NCBI GenBank assembly: GCA_015488975.1
Contig: WFMT01000030.1
Coordinates: forward strand, 1 to 15,971
DNA: 15,971 nt
Reading direction: 5' to 3'
Origin: Campylobacteraceae bacterium
GTDB taxonomy: Bacteria > Campylobacterota > Campylobacteria > Campylobacterales > JALSKU01
Both the position numbers and the translations under genes were made by a program. Below the pieces are notes generated by a model that had not been told where the DNA came from, ran no database searches, and saw nothing but the letters and a program-made list of their open reading frames with translations. Below are positions 6,733-15,697 of this stretch, piece by piece. Within the stretch, counting starts at the first letter, position 1, and every line of letters starts with the position of its first letter.

Positions 6733-9700
6733 TTACTGGTTTTTTAGACCTCTTGCTCCTAAATTTCCATATCTATGGTAGCTATGGGAAATACTTTGTT
6801 CTTGAAGATAATTTAAAAGCTCAAGCCTTCCTTCCATCATTGGCTTTTGTCTAACTATAAAAGTTGAGCTTTTTGCTGCTTTGTCAAAAATAAAATCTGA
6901 TACTTTTTTTATATCCGAATATATAACTCTATCAACATCTTTGAAACATTTGCTAAATTCTATATCGTTCTGTTTTAGACAAATATCATTACTCTTTAAA
7001 AATGATTCCTTTTGTTCAAAAAGAAAAGTCGCAACATCACTCATTTTATCATCTATACTTATGTGCAACGAAACACCACATATCTGAGCTGCAAAAATTC
7101 TGCTGAAGACTTCAAAAAGATTATCATTTTTACTAACTCTTAGTGCAACCTTTTTTAATGGCAAATATCTAAAGATATTATCTTCACCTCTTAATTTAAA
7201 ATAATCTTTTTCTATCTTAAATTCTTTGTTATAATTTTCAATATAATTATAAACAGAAATTTTTAATTTATTAAAATCATTTAAAAATTTTGGGTAATTG
7301 TTTTGATTTGTGTCTCTTATCCATTTTTCCATTAAATTGATTATACTATTTTGCGAATTTGTTACCATAATGGGTTCTGAAAGTTCTTCAAAATCCATAA
7401 ATTGAGTTATGTAATTATATGTACCCACTTTTCTTCCGGCTCCTATAGCGGATTTGCCCATTCCTCCAAAAGGTTGTCTAAGCACTATAGCACCGGTTGT
7501 ACTTCTGTTTATGTATAAATTACCAGCTTTTATATGTTCTTTCCAATAAGAAATCTCTCTGTCATCTAATGATTCTAATCCAGAGGTTAATCCATATCCG
7601 GTTTTATTTACCAGTTCAACTGCATGTTCTAAATTATTTGCTTTCATTACAGACAAGACAGGGCCAAAAAGTTCATTCATGTGACAGAAACTACCGTCTT
7701 TGACACCCCATATAATTGCCGGTTTTAACATATATTCATTCTCATCGGTAAATTCGGGTTTTAGTGCCCAGCTTTCACCGTCGCGCAATGAATCTATGGC
7801 CTTTTTTAAATTTCCTCCTATGGGATTTGCCAAAGTACCTATCTTGTTTACAAAGTTCCAAACAGAGCCGACTTCCATACTTTTTGCAGCATCAACCAGT
7901 GAGGATTTAAAGTTTTCATCATTATATAATTCTTCTTCTAAAATCAAAAGAGATGTTGCAGAACATTTTTGTCCGCTATTGGAAAAAGCGGAGTGTATAA
8001 CATTTTTGATGGCTTGTTCGCGGTCAGACATCGCAGTAACGATTGTTGCATCTTTTCCACCTGTTTCTGCCGCTAAAAAGAGGTTTGCTTTTGCTTTTAG
8101 CATCATTTTGGCAGTATCTTCACCACCAGTTAATATAACAAAGTCAATATTTTCGTCAGTTATAAGATTTTCTCCGGCTAATTGGCCGGGACATGGTAGG
8201 TATTGAAGAGTGTTTTTGCTTATTCCGGCATCCCAAAAACATTTACAAAGCTCATAAGCTGTGAGTGCTGCTGAACTTGCTGGTTTCAAGATAGCACAAT
8301 TACCTGCGGCTAAAGTTGCAGCAATTCCACCAAGAGGTATAGCTATTGGAAAATTCCAAGGAGGAACAATAACGCCAACCCCTTTGCCTCTAAATTTTAG
8401 ATTTTTATAATTTTCAAAGTATCTGCTTGCATGAGAATAAAATTCTAAAAAATCTATTGCTTCACTTACTTCAACATCACTTTCTGTAAAAACCTTTCCG
8501 ACTTCCGCAGCAGCAATACCTATAAGATCACCCCTTCTTTTTCTAACTACTTTTGCAACATCACAAAGAATTTTATGTCTTTGCTTATTTGTCAAATCTC
8601 TCCATCCATCAGGATCATTTTTTGCTACTTTTGCAGCCTTTTTCAAATCTTGTGCATTTGCCAAAACAAATTCTCCAACTATTATTTTATCTTTTAATTG
8701 TGACTTGTCCATAGCTTTTTGTGTATCTCTTTCTTGTGTTAATTCTTCGTTTTCAACAACGATAGGCACGAGTGGTATTTTATCTTTTTCACTTTTCATC
8801 CACTTTGTACGAATATTTTTTGCCCATATTTTATTGTTGGGAAGTATAAAATCAGTATCAGATTCATTTTTAAAAATACCGGTTTCATAGCTACTATTTT
8901 TAAAATTATCCCAATTTTCATTTAATCTGTCTTGCTTTCTTTTACTACCGATAAATAAATTATCAATATTGTCAAATGATGCTATAAATTTTTCTTTTAA
9001 CATATTCCAATCAGGTGAATTTACTTTTAAACCGAATGAATACCTTATGAAGTTCTCTTTCCCGGTATTTTCATCTAACCTTCTAACAAGATAAGCAATA
9101 GCATTTGTAAATTGTTCTTTTTTAGCCGTGGGTGCATAAAGAATGATATTCGTGCTTATCTCTTTTATAGCAAGCCTGGAAGACTCACTCATACCTTCTA
9201 ACATTTCCATTGTATAATAATCAATAACCCCATATTCTTTTGCCAATTCATAACCGTATGCCTGTTCAAAAAGATTATGAGAAGCGATACCTAAATGAGT
9301 ATATTGAATATGTTCTTTTCGCATTCCGTATTCTGTCATTATTTTAAAGTTGCTATCGGTATCAATTTTTTTAGTGTATGGTGTCGTTGCCCATCCCTTA
9401 AGTCCGGCTTCAGTCTCTTCCATTTCCATATTTGCACCTTTTACCAATCGCATTTTAAGAGGTGCTCCTCCGTTTTTAACTCTTTTTTTGGAAAATTCTA
9501 TCAATTTTTTTTGCCATAGATGAGAATCTGGAAGATAAGCTTGAAATACAATTCCCGCTTTAAAATCTTTAAATTCAGGTTTGCTTAATGTTCTTGTAAA
9601 AGCATGATAAGTTAAAGAAAGGTCACGATACTCTTCCATATCCAAATTGATAAATTTATTTTCGTCTTCACCTTTGTCATTCTTGCAACTATATTTTTTA

Positions 9701-10332
9701 GCTTGAGAAAATACTCTACTTAGTTTATTTACCAATTTTTCAACGGTATCCTCATAAGACAGAGGATTGATTTGAGAAAAAAGAGTTGAGATTTTTATAG
9801 ATATATAATCAACATTAGGATTTGTTAAAAGAGTTAAATACTTTTGCATTCTTGACTCAGCTTCTTCTTCTCCTAAAACTATTTCACCAATCAAATTTAT
9901 ATTAACCTTAGTTCCTTCTTTTGCCCTTTTTTGCAGATGTGTATTAAAAATATCATCTTCACCTTTTATGACAACTGTTTTTGTGTCATTTCTGATATTA
10001 TTGATAAAAAGAGGAATTGAAGCATCAGGTATATAAATACCTATCTTTAAAAATATAAAAATTAAAAATCTCTCATAAGTTGTAAAAAAAGAAGCCATAC
10101 CATACTTATCAAAAAGATATTTTATTTGATTTGCAACTCTTTTGTTATTTTTACTTCTGAAACTTTGGTCCATAAGTTCGATTAAAAAAACTTTGTCTTT
10201 GGGATGATTAAGCATTTTATTCATTTTAATATGAAATTTTTTATCAAAGTCACTTACTAACTCATCTGCTCTTCGCTGCCAAGTTTCAGCCAAAAAAATA
10301 GCACGATTTATAATAACTTTATTTTTCAACAT
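6733..10332 (-). CDS. putA: Bifunctional proline dehydrogenase / delta-1-pyrroline-5-carboxylate dehydrogenase
   Basis: This 1199-residue enzyme oxidises proline to glutamate in two steps, the first FAD-linked and feeding the quinone pool, the second NAD-linked. The PRODH barrel spans about 130-470, with RLVKGANMEMEE (295-306), THLGIASHN (345-353) and YLVRRLDENTG (414-424). The P5C dehydrogenase (aldehyde dehydrogenase fold) spans about 545-985, with PPWNFP (657-662), catalytic Glu756 in AAETGGKD, catalytic Cys790 in GQKCSA, and ELFGPVLSV (887-895). A further C-terminal domain (about 990-1199) ends in SISHSYHRYGNLGARG, typical of longer PutAs. The N-terminus has no ribbon-helix-helix domain, so unlike E. 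coli PutA it should not repress its own gene. The ATG has GAGGA seven bases upstream. It lies 104 bp downstream of livF on the same strand and is convergent with ybgC. Confidence 0.96.
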   Translation of the reverse strand: MLKNKVIINRAIFLAETWQRRADELVSDFDKKFHIKMNKMLNHPKDKVFLIELMDQSFRSKNNKRVANQIKYLFDKYGMASFFTTYERFLIFIFLKIGIYIPDASIPLFINNIRNDTKTVVIKGEDDIFNTHLQKRAKEGTKVNINLIGEIVLGEEEAESRMQKYLTLLTNPNVDYISIKISTLFSQINPLSYEDTVEKLVNKLSRVFSQAKKYSCKNDKGEDENKFINLDMEEYRDLSLTYHAFTRTLSKPEFKDFKAGIVFQAYLPDSHLWQKKLIEFSKKRVKNGGAPLKMRLVKGANMEMEETEAGLKGWATTPYTKKIDTDSNFKIMTEYGMRKEHIQYTHLGIASHNLFEQAYGYELAKEYGVIDYYTMEMLEGMSESSRLAIKEISTNIILYAPTAKKEQFTNAIAYLVRRLDENTGKENFIRYSFGLKVNSPDWNMLKEKFIASFDNIDNLFIGSKRKQDRLNENWDNFKNSSYETGIFKNESDTDFILPNNKIWAKNIRTKWMKSEKDKIPLVPIVVENEELTQERDTQKAMDKSQLKDKIIVGEFVLANAQDLKKAAKVAKNDPDGWRDLTNKQRHKILCDVAKVVRKRRGDLIGIAAAEVGKVFTESDVEVSEAIDFLEFYSHASRYFENYKNLKFRGKGVGVIVPPWNFPIAIPLGGIAATLAAGNCAILKPASSAALTAYELCKCFWDAGISKNTLQYLPCPGQLAGENLITDENIDFVILTGGEDTAKMMLKAKANLFLAAETGGKDATIVTAMSDREQAIKNVIHSAFSNSGQKCSATSLLILEEELYNDENFKSSLVDAAKSMEVGSVWNFVNKIGTLANPIGGNLKKAIDSLRDGESWALKPEFTDENEYMLKPAIIWGVKDGSFCHMNELFGPVLSVMKANNLEHAVELVNKTGYGLTSGLESLDDREISYWKEHIKAGNLYINRSTTGAIVLRQPFGGMGKSAIGAGRKVGTYNYITQFMDFEELSEPIMVTNSQNSIINLMEKWIRDTNQNNYPKFLNDFNKLKISVYNYIENYNKEFKIEKDYFKLRGEDNIFRYLPLKKVALRVSKNDNLFEVFSRIFAAQICGVSLHISIDDKMSDVATFLFEQKESFLKSNDICLKQNDIEFSKCFKDVDRVIYSDIKKVSDFIFDKAAKSSTFIVRQKPMMEGRLELLNYLQEQSISHSYHRYGNLGARGLKNQ

Positions 10333-10361
10333 AATTTTTCCTCAATTTTAATTTATTTTAA

Positions 10362-10367
10362 AGTATA
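10362..10367 (-). promoter_or_regulatory. Possible -10 box of putA
   Basis: TATACT on the minus strand lies 29 bases before the putA ATG, in the 104-bp gap after livF. No good -35 is seen, and AT-rich alternatives such as TAAAAT nearby cannot be excluded. The gap suggests putA may be transcribed on its own as well as by read-through from the liv genes. Confidence 0.3.
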
Positions 10368-10405
10368 TTTGAGTATCTTTGTTGTGTATATTTAGATACA
10401 ACTTA

Positions 10406-10434
10406 AGATACCCTCTCTCAAACAGAGGGTATCT
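10406..10434 (-). terminator. GC-rich hairpin after livF, no T-tract on the liv strand
   Basis: An 11-bp perfect stem (10406-10416 with 10424-10434, core GATACCCTCT) and 7-base loop begin two bases after the livF stop codon. It is the most GC-rich stem in the window. On the minus strand the bases after it are TAAGTTGTATC, not a T-run, so it may be a weak terminator, an attenuator, or a 3'-end stabiliser that lets part of the transcription continue into putA. Confidence 0.55.
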
Positions 10435-10436
10435 AC

Positions 10437-11159
10437 CTATCTTTTCTTTCCTAAATATGCCTCTTGAATTATTTTTGAGTTAAGTAATTTTTCACTGCTT
10501 CCCTCAAAAGAAATTTTTCCAAGTTCTAAAACATATCCACGATCAGCTAACTTTAGAGCAGCTTTCGCATTTTGTTCAACTAATAGTACTGTAACACCGG
10601 ATTTACTTATCTCTTTTATGGCTTTAAATATAACCTTTACTAAAACAGGGGCAAGACCAAGACTAGGTTCATCCAATATAAGTAATTTTGGCTTACTCAT
10701 GATAGAGCGACCAATTGCTAACATTTGTTGTTCTCCTCCACTGAGTGTACCGGCTAATTGTTTTTTTCTCTCTTTTAAACGAGGCAATATATCATATATC
10801 CATTCTAAAGTCTCTTTATCATAGTTTTTAAGAGTATATGCTCCCATCAAAAGATTTTCTTCTACACTAAGTGTTCCAAATACTCTTCTGCCCTCAGGAG
10901 AATGGCTCATTCCCAAAGAAACAATATTGTATGCAGGTGTTTTGGTAATATCATTTTTATCAAATATAATTTTTCCAGAATTTGCTCTTAATAACCCGCT
11001 TATAGTGCGTAAAGTTGTTGTCTTTCCTGCACCGTTGGCACCGAGAATTGCTACAACTTCTCCACTATTTACAAGTAAATTTATACCTTTAATCGCTTTT
11101 ATAGCCCCATAATTTACATGTAAATCTCTTATTTCCAATAATATTTTATCCTGGCTCAT
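10437..11159 (-). CDS. livF: Branched-chain amino acid ABC transporter, ATP-binding subunit LivF
   Basis: This 240-residue ATPase is one of the two that power the LivHM permease at the inner face of the cytoplasmic membrane. Walker A GANGAGKT is at 40-47, the ABC signature LSGGEQQ at 139-145 and Walker B LLILDEP at 159-165; the switch histidine is replaced by Gln in LLVEQNA, which is usual in LivF. The phrase SHSPEGRRVFGTLSVEENL is characteristic of LivF rather than LivG. The ATG overlaps the livG stop by four bases (ATGA), so the two ATPases are translationally coupled and probably made in equal amounts. It is the last gene of the liv operon and is followed by a hairpin and putA. Confidence 0.95.
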   Translation of the reverse strand: MSQDKILLEIRDLHVNYGAIKAIKGINLLVNSGEVVAILGANGAGKTTTLRTISGLLRANSGKIIFDKNDITKTPAYNIVSLGMSHSPEGRRVFGTLSVEENLLMGAYTLKNYDKETLEWIYDILPRLKERKKQLAGTLSGGEQQMLAIGRSIMSKPKLLILDEPSLGLAPVLVKVIFKAIKEISKSGVTVLLVEQNAKAALKLADRGYVLELGKISFEGSSEKLLNSKIIQEAYLGKKR

Positions 11160-11932
11160 TCTTCATCCTCATCGCTTCCGATATATGCTTCTATGACTTT
11201 AGGATCACTTTGTATCCTTGAGGGTTCGCCCTCACTAATTTTGGCACCAAAATTTATAACCGTGATGTATTCACATAAGCTCATAACCATATCCATGTCA
11301 TGTTCAATCATTAAGATAGTAACTCCTAGATCTCTGATTTTTCTGATAGTTTTGCTTAGTTCAATTGTTTCATTTTCATTAAGTCCGGCCGCAGGTTCAT
11401 CTAAAATCAATAGTTTCGGTTCTGCCGCTAAAGCTCTTGCTATCTCGATTCTTCTTTGTATTCCATAAGATAAGTCTCCGGCAGGTTTGGCTGCATATTC
11501 ACTTAAATTGAAAAATTCCATATATTCTCCAACTTTTAGCCAATTTGTCATTTCGTCTTTTTTCATAGAAGGTGTATGTATGATGCCGTTATACCATTTT
11601 TGATTTGATTTTGTGTGACGACCGGACATAATATTTTCTGCAACACTCATTTCAGAAAAAAGTCTTATCGTTTGAAAAGTTCTCAAAATTCCCATCTCGG
11701 CTATTTTATAAGGAGGAGCTTTGTTTATCTTTTTATTTTCAAATACAATTTCTCCTTTTTCAGGAGTATAAATACCGGTGATACAGTTAAATAATGTAGT
11801 TTTTCCTGCCCCATTTGGTCCGATAATTCCGTAAATTTGCCCGGTTTTTACTTTCATAGATAGTGAATCTATAGCTACTAAGCCATGAAAAAACTTTGAT
11901 AGATTTTTGATTTCCAAAAGATACTTACTCAC
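11156..11932 (-). CDS. livG: Branched-chain amino acid ABC transporter, ATP-binding subunit LivG
   Basis: This 258-residue ATPase is the partner of LivF. Walker A GPNGAGKT is at 38-45, a LivG-type signature LSYGIQRR at 154-161 in place of LSGGQ, Walker B LLILDEP at 174-180, and the switch His in LMIEHDMD. RTFQTIRLFSEMSVAENI and the DEPAAGLN stretch are typical of LivG. The longer insert at about 105-135 is also usual for this subunit. The start is GTG (11930-11932) overlapping the livM stop as GTGA, with AAGGAT upstream. The stop overlaps livF by four bases. Confidence 0.95.
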   Translation of the reverse strand: MSKYLLEIKNLSKFFHGLVAIDSLSMKVKTGQIYGIIGPNGAGKTTLFNCITGIYTPEKGEIVFENKKINKAPPYKIAEMGILRTFQTIRLFSEMSVAENIMSGRHTKSNQKWYNGIIHTPSMKKDEMTNWLKVGEYMEFFNLSEYAAKPAGDLSYGIQRRIEIARALAAEPKLLILDEPAAGLNENETIELSKTIRKIRDLGVTILMIEHDMDMVMSLCEYITVINFGAKISEGEPSRIQSDPKVIEAYIGSDEDEE

Positions 11933-12876
11933 TTCGTATCCTTTATGAGAAATTTTGGAATATTGCCAAATTTAACAGGCCAAATTCCACGAGGTCTTAA
12001 AATCATGGTTAAAATCATAGCTATTCCGAAAACCAAATACCTTGCCGTTTGGAATTCTCTAAAAATTTCAGGTAGAACAAACATAACAAAAGTACCTATC
12101 AATACTCCAGGTAGTGAAGCAGAACCACCGACTAATACAATAGTGAAGAACATAATGGATTGAACTACATTAAATGCTTCTGGTGATACGGCTGAGTATT
12201 GAACCGCAAACATGCTTCCGGCAGCTCCGGCTATACCTGAGCCTAATGCGAAAGCATATAATTTATAATACCTGACATTGATACCCATACTTTCCGCTGC
12301 TATAGTATCTTTGTTAATGTAAAACATAGCTCTACCGTATTTGCTATTGTCAAGATTTTTTAGAATAAAAAGAGTAAGTATAAGTAAAATGAAAGACATG
12401 TAATAAACTGCCATTTGAGACATAAACTCTATGCCGAATATTTTAACAACATCTATGCCAAAGATACCATTTGGGCCGCCTGTTAAACCAAAGATATTGT
12501 TTTGTAAAATTTGTATAAATATAATATTAAAACCGATTGTAGCGACTAAAAGATAATCACCTTTTAAATGAATAATAGGTGCTATTAATATAATAGATAT
12601 GATAAAAGCAACTAATATAGCAGGAATAAAAGTATATATTATAGGCACACCAAAATGAACATTTAATATTGCGGTAGTATAAGCCCCAAGCCCAAAAAAG
12701 ACTGCATGCCCCATTTGAAATGCACCGGCTCTTCCAAGAATTATATCTTGAGATAAAGCTACGACTGCATATATCAAAAATGTTGTACCCACAGCTAACC
12801 ACGCAGAATTTAAAATCAAAGGAAGAAATCCTACTATTATCAAAAAAGCTATTGCCATTTTATATGTTTGTCTCAT
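11929..12876 (-). CDS. livM: Branched-chain amino acid ABC transporter, permease LivM
   Basis: This 315-residue polytopic membrane protein forms the transport channel with LivH. Several hydrophobic segments are visible from residue 7 onward, and the conserved LivM stretches are present: LGRAGAFQMGHAVFFGLGAYTTAIL (48-72), HLKGDYLLVATIGFNIIFIQI, GLTGGPNGIFGI, GRAMFYINKDTIAAESMGINVRYYKL (the cytoplasmic coupling loop to the ATPases) and VLVGGSASLPGVLIGTFVM. It lacks the long extra N-terminal part of E. coli LivM. The ATG shares one base with the livH TAA, with GGAGA eight bases upstream. It overlaps livG by four bases. Confidence 0.95.
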   Translation of the reverse strand: MRQTYKMAIAFLIIVGFLPLILNSAWLAVGTTFLIYAVVALSQDIILGRAGAFQMGHAVFFGLGAYTTAILNVHFGVPIIYTFIPAILVAFIISIILIAPIIHLKGDYLLVATIGFNIIFIQILQNNIFGLTGGPNGIFGIDVVKIFGIEFMSQMAVYYMSFILLILTLFILKNLDNSKYGRAMFYINKDTIAAESMGINVRYYKLYAFALGSGIAGAAGSMFAVQYSAVSPEAFNVVQSIMFFTIVLVGGSASLPGVLIGTFVMFVLPEIFREFQTARYLVFGIAMILTMILRPRGIWPVKFGNIPKFLIKDTK

Positions 12877-13778
12877 TATACTTTCTCCGCTATAGTTTCG
12901 CCTAATATCCCAGTTGGTCTAAATATCAATATAATAACCAATAAAGAAAAGGTAAATGTTTCTGCCCAGGCACTTGAAATATACCCGCTTATCATAGAAT
13001 TAAACAGTCCTAATAATATACCTCCAAGCATTGCTCCGGGAATATTTCCTATTCCACCCATGATTGCAGCAACGAAAGCATTTAAGCCATACATCCAGCC
13101 CATATCAAATGTTATTCCTCTATAGTTTATACCTATAAATAACCCAGCTACCGCACCAAGAGCTGAACCGATTATAAATATAATCATAATAACTCTGTTT
13201 ACATTGATTCCCATAAGCTTTGCGGCATCTTGATCAATAGCAGATGCACGAATCGCCGTTCCCATTTTTGTCTTATTGATAAAAATATACAATGCTATCA
13301 TAAGAACAGCAGATACTCCCATAATCATAACTTGTGTAAAGGTAAAGACTACTCCGTGTAAAGTCCAAATTGTTGATGGAAATAAATTTGATGGAAAGAT
13401 TTTCATATTTGGTCCCCAAATCAACATTATGGTATTTTCTATAACAAGACTGGCTCCCAATGCCGAAACTACTGCACTCAATCTCGGTGCTTGTCTTAAA
13501 GGTCTATAAGCAAGGCGTTCAAGAAGAACACCAACTACCGCAACAAGAATTGCAGTGATGACAAAAACACTTAATATTAACAATATTGATGTTTTTCCTC
13601 CGCTAAAGATTTGTGTATAGATGGTAAGTCCAGCAAAGGCAGAGAGGGCCACGAGATCTCCGTGAGCAAAGTTAATCAACTTCATTACTCCGTAAACCAT
13701 CGTGTAACCCAGCGCAACCAATGCATATAAACTTCCTACTGTTAAACCGTTAACAAGTTGCTGTAGAAATATATCCAT
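12876..13778 (-). CDS. livH: Branched-chain amino acid ABC transporter, permease LivH
   Basis: This 300-residue polytopic permease starts with the family hallmark LVNGLTVGSLYALVALGYTMVYGVMKLINFAHGD (8-41). The cytoplasmic coupling loop GTAIRASAIDQDAAKLMGINV follows in the second half, then GSALGAVAGLFIGI and AIMGGIGNIPGAMLGG. With LivM it forms the inner-membrane pore. The ATG start is preceded only by an A-rich AAAGAAAA sequence, so ribosome binding looks weak compared with its neighbours. It lies 16 bp after livK. The high expression usual for the binding protein compared with the permease may be set here. Confidence 0.95.
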   Translation of the reverse strand: MDIFLQQLVNGLTVGSLYALVALGYTMVYGVMKLINFAHGDLVALSAFAGLTIYTQIFSGGKTSILLILSVFVITAILVAVVGVLLERLAYRPLRQAPRLSAVVSALGASLVIENTIMLIWGPNMKIFPSNLFPSTIWTLHGVVFTFTQVMIMGVSAVLMIALYIFINKTKMGTAIRASAIDQDAAKLMGINVNRVIMIIFIIGSALGAVAGLFIGINYRGITFDMGWMYGLNAFVAAIMGGIGNIPGAMLGGILLGLFNSMISGYISSAWAETFTFSLLVIILIFRPTGILGETIAEKV

Positions 13779-13794
13779 AGTTTTTCTTTATAAT

Positions 13795-14922
13795 TTATTT
13801 GTAAACTATTTTATAACTTCCATTTGCCCGAACTTCATAAGTCATATATCCTCCTCCAATTCTCTCGCCATTACTTTTAAATGTAACCGGTCCTGTTATA
13901 CCCGGAAAGTTTTTTAGATGATGAAGATAATTAGAGATTGTTTTAGTATCAAGACTTTTTGTTTGTTTGACTGCATATAAAATTGCTCTCAACCCATCAA
14001 CATTTAACAAAGTCCAGATAGAAGCTGGCATTATCCCATATTTCGCCTTGTAGTCTTTCAAAAATTTCTTAGCACTATCATAAGGAAGCAAACCTGGAGT
14101 CGGTACATTAATAATATATGCTCCTTTTGCACTATTTCCAGCTAATTTAAAAAAGTCCGGATTATCATTTGAGTCACCGCCTACAAAAGCGGCTTTTATA
14201 CCAAGTTGAACTTGTTGCGCCCTTAAGAGTCCACCGTCATTGTAATATCCACTAAAGTAAATTACATCTGGATTTAAAGATTTAATTTTTGTTAAAACCG
14301 CTGTAAAATTTTGAGTACCTGATCTAATCTTACCTCTGTAAATTATATTACCGTTTAGTGCTTTGATTGCCTTTGCTGTAGCATCAGCCAATCCTGTTGC
14401 ATAACTTGAATAATCAGATAATATCGCAATTCTTTTATATCGTTTGTGCTTAACAAGATATTTTGCTGTAAATTCAGCTTCGGCACTATTTGGAAATGAA
14501 TTTCTAAAAAAAGTCCAATATTTATGTTTTGTCAAAGCATCACTTGTACCATCACTTGTTTGCAATACCTTATTTCTGTAATATGTTGTTTGAGCAGCTT
14601 GTGTCGCAGTAGAAGTATATGAGCCTATAACCGCCATCACTCCATCATCAACCAATCTTCTTGCACATATTGCAGCTACTTGAGCTGAGCCTTGATCATC
14701 ACAACTAATAACTTTAATTTTTTTGCCAAGTATCCCACCGTTTGCATTGTATTGTTGGACTATAAGCTTAACTCCATTATCTATACTTTGACCCTCATTG
14801 GCATATTTACCGGTTATCGGGGCTTGTACGCCTATTTTGATAACATTTGCAGCATTTAACGCTGTAACTAAAGCTGAACAAACTACAATTGATGCAGCGA
14901 GTTTTGGTAATACTCTTTTCAT
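13795..14922 (-). CDS. livK: Periplasmic branched-chain/hydrophobic amino acid-binding protein
   Basis: This is a 375-residue exported substrate-binding protein of the Leu/Ile/Val type (type I periplasmic binding fold). The signal peptide covers about 1-24, with cleavage likely after ALNA. Mature landmarks are IGVQAPITGKYANEGQSIDNGVKL, a likely disulfide Cys74-Cys86 (ISCDDQGSAQVAAICAR), the ligand loop GSYTSTATQAA (100-110) and SDYSSYATGL in the second lobe. There is no lipobox cysteine, so it should be soluble in the periplasm. The family binds Leu, Ile, Val, sometimes Ala, Pro, Glu or urea; the ligand cannot be decided from the sequence. The ATG has AAGGAAA six bases upstream. It leads the livKHMGF operon. 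The 118 bp upstream (14923-15040) must carry the promoter, but I see no convincing -10 or -35 there. Confidence 0.93.
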   Translation of the reverse strand: MKRVLPKLAASIVVCSALVTALNAANVIKIGVQAPITGKYANEGQSIDNGVKLIVQQYNANGGILGKKIKVISCDDQGSAQVAAICARRLVDDGVMAVIGSYTSTATQAAQTTYYRNKVLQTSDGTSDALTKHKYWTFFRNSFPNSAEAEFTAKYLVKHKRYKRIAILSDYSSYATGLADATAKAIKALNGNIIYRGKIRSGTQNFTAVLTKIKSLNPDVIYFSGYYNDGGLLRAQQVQLGIKAAFVGGDSNDNPDFFKLAGNSAKGAYIINVPTPGLLPYDSAKKFLKDYKAKYGIMPASIWTLLNVDGLRAILYAVKQTKSLDTKTISNYLHHLKNFPGITGPVTFKSNGERIGGGYMTYEVRANGSYKIVYK

Positions 14923-15040
14923 GTAATTTCCTTTATTATTAAACTTGAAAAATCAATATCTCAAGCATAAGAAAAAAGCCTAAATCATTTTTAAACCGGA
15001 ATTTTGCAATAAAAAGTACTAATTTAATACGAAATTAAAG

Positions 15041-15697
15041 TTAAACCCTTTCAATGATATAAGCACCGATGGACCATTCCCCAATAGATTTAATTTGATG
15101 GATTTCGCCATTTGCAAATTTAGATTTTAAATTTGGAAACTTTCTAACTACCTCATTAAAGCTATTTATTATAAGGGGAATTCTCGCATTTAATTTTTTT
15201 CTAGCGGTGTATGATAAATCGGAATAAAATGCTAAAATACCATAGTTTAATGAAGAGTTATCTTTTTTAGATGTATTAAGCATTTTGCAAATTCTTTCTA
15301 TTTCATATGTATATTCGCTTTTGACATTTCTTATTCCGTTTTTTATAGAGATAATGGCTCTAGAAGTGGAGTCATTATCATTTTTATGTTCAATTCTATC
15401 ATCTAATGTTATAGAAAATATTCCTTGCGGAATAGAGTTTTTTTGCATGTATTCTCTAAAAGCACCTCTGTCTTCAAGTGAACATCTTAATATATCCTCT
15501 ATGGTTGCATCTATGAAAATTTCCGGAGCATTTTTTATCTTGGCTATTTCTTGTGCAATATGTATAGTTATCATCTTTTGTGGTCCATGTGATAAGTAAA
15601 GTCTATTATTTGTCCAAAAAAGAAAATTATTTTTTGCCTCTTTTATTCCTTTTAATACAGCATTAACTATTGCTGTCTGAGTTGGAAAATTAGTCAC
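15041..15697 (-). CDS. Unrecognised 218-residue protein, second gene of an RHH operon
   Basis: I do not recognise this family. The product has no signal peptide or membrane segment, so it should be cytoplasmic. It looks like a mixed alpha/beta protein: a helical start, a strand-like NNFLFWTNNRLYLS (23-36), an amphipathic helix (40-55), an acidic IFIDATIEDILRCSLEDRGAF (60-80), a strand-like GIFSITLDDRI (92-102), a polar stretch rich in Asn, Asp and Ser (104-112), and a basic helical part (165-196). The start is GTG at 15695-15697, with GAGGAG seven bases upstream inside the end of the preceding gene. An ATG at 15716-15718 is less likely because it would place that ribosome site inside the gene. 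It overlaps the ribbon-helix-helix gene by eight bases, implying coupled translation and joint function. It could be a toxin-like or DNA-related partner, but nothing in it proves either. Confidence 0.7.
   Translation of the reverse strand: MTNFPTQTAIVNAVLKGIKEAKNNFLFWTNNRLYLSHGPQKMITIHIAQEIAKIKNAPEIFIDATIEDILRCSLEDRGAFREYMQKNSIPQGIFSITLDDRIEHKNDNDSTSRAIISIKNGIRNVKSEYTYEIERICKMLNTSKKDNSSLNYGILAFYSDLSYTARKKLNARIPLIINSFNEVVRKFPNLKSKFANGEIHQIKSIGEWSIGAYIIERV

Noticed and set aside
7700..8206. 168-codon open frame on the plus strand
   Set aside because: It is antisense to the aldehyde dehydrogenase part of putA, whose motifs are intact. It has no plausible ribosome site and a low-complexity Ser/Phe-rich translation, so it is a shadow frame.
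6733..10332. Trifunctional PutA with its own repressor domain
   Set aside because: The first 60 residues lack a ribbon-helix-helix pattern, and the protein is shorter than trifunctional PutAs of about 1300 residues.
14923..15040. livK promoter TTGAGA-N17-TAATAA and a terminator after the 218-residue gene
   Set aside because: The -10 would place the transcript start inside the ribosome site of livK. Candidate hairpins near 15020-15040 have only six AT pairs. Nothing firm can be called in these 118 bp.
15285..15599. 104-codon open frame on the plus strand with a hydrophobic translation
   Set aside because: It is antisense to the 218-residue gene. The hydrophobic look comes from reverse reading of Asn/Lys/Glu codons, and there is no ribosome site or separate promoter.
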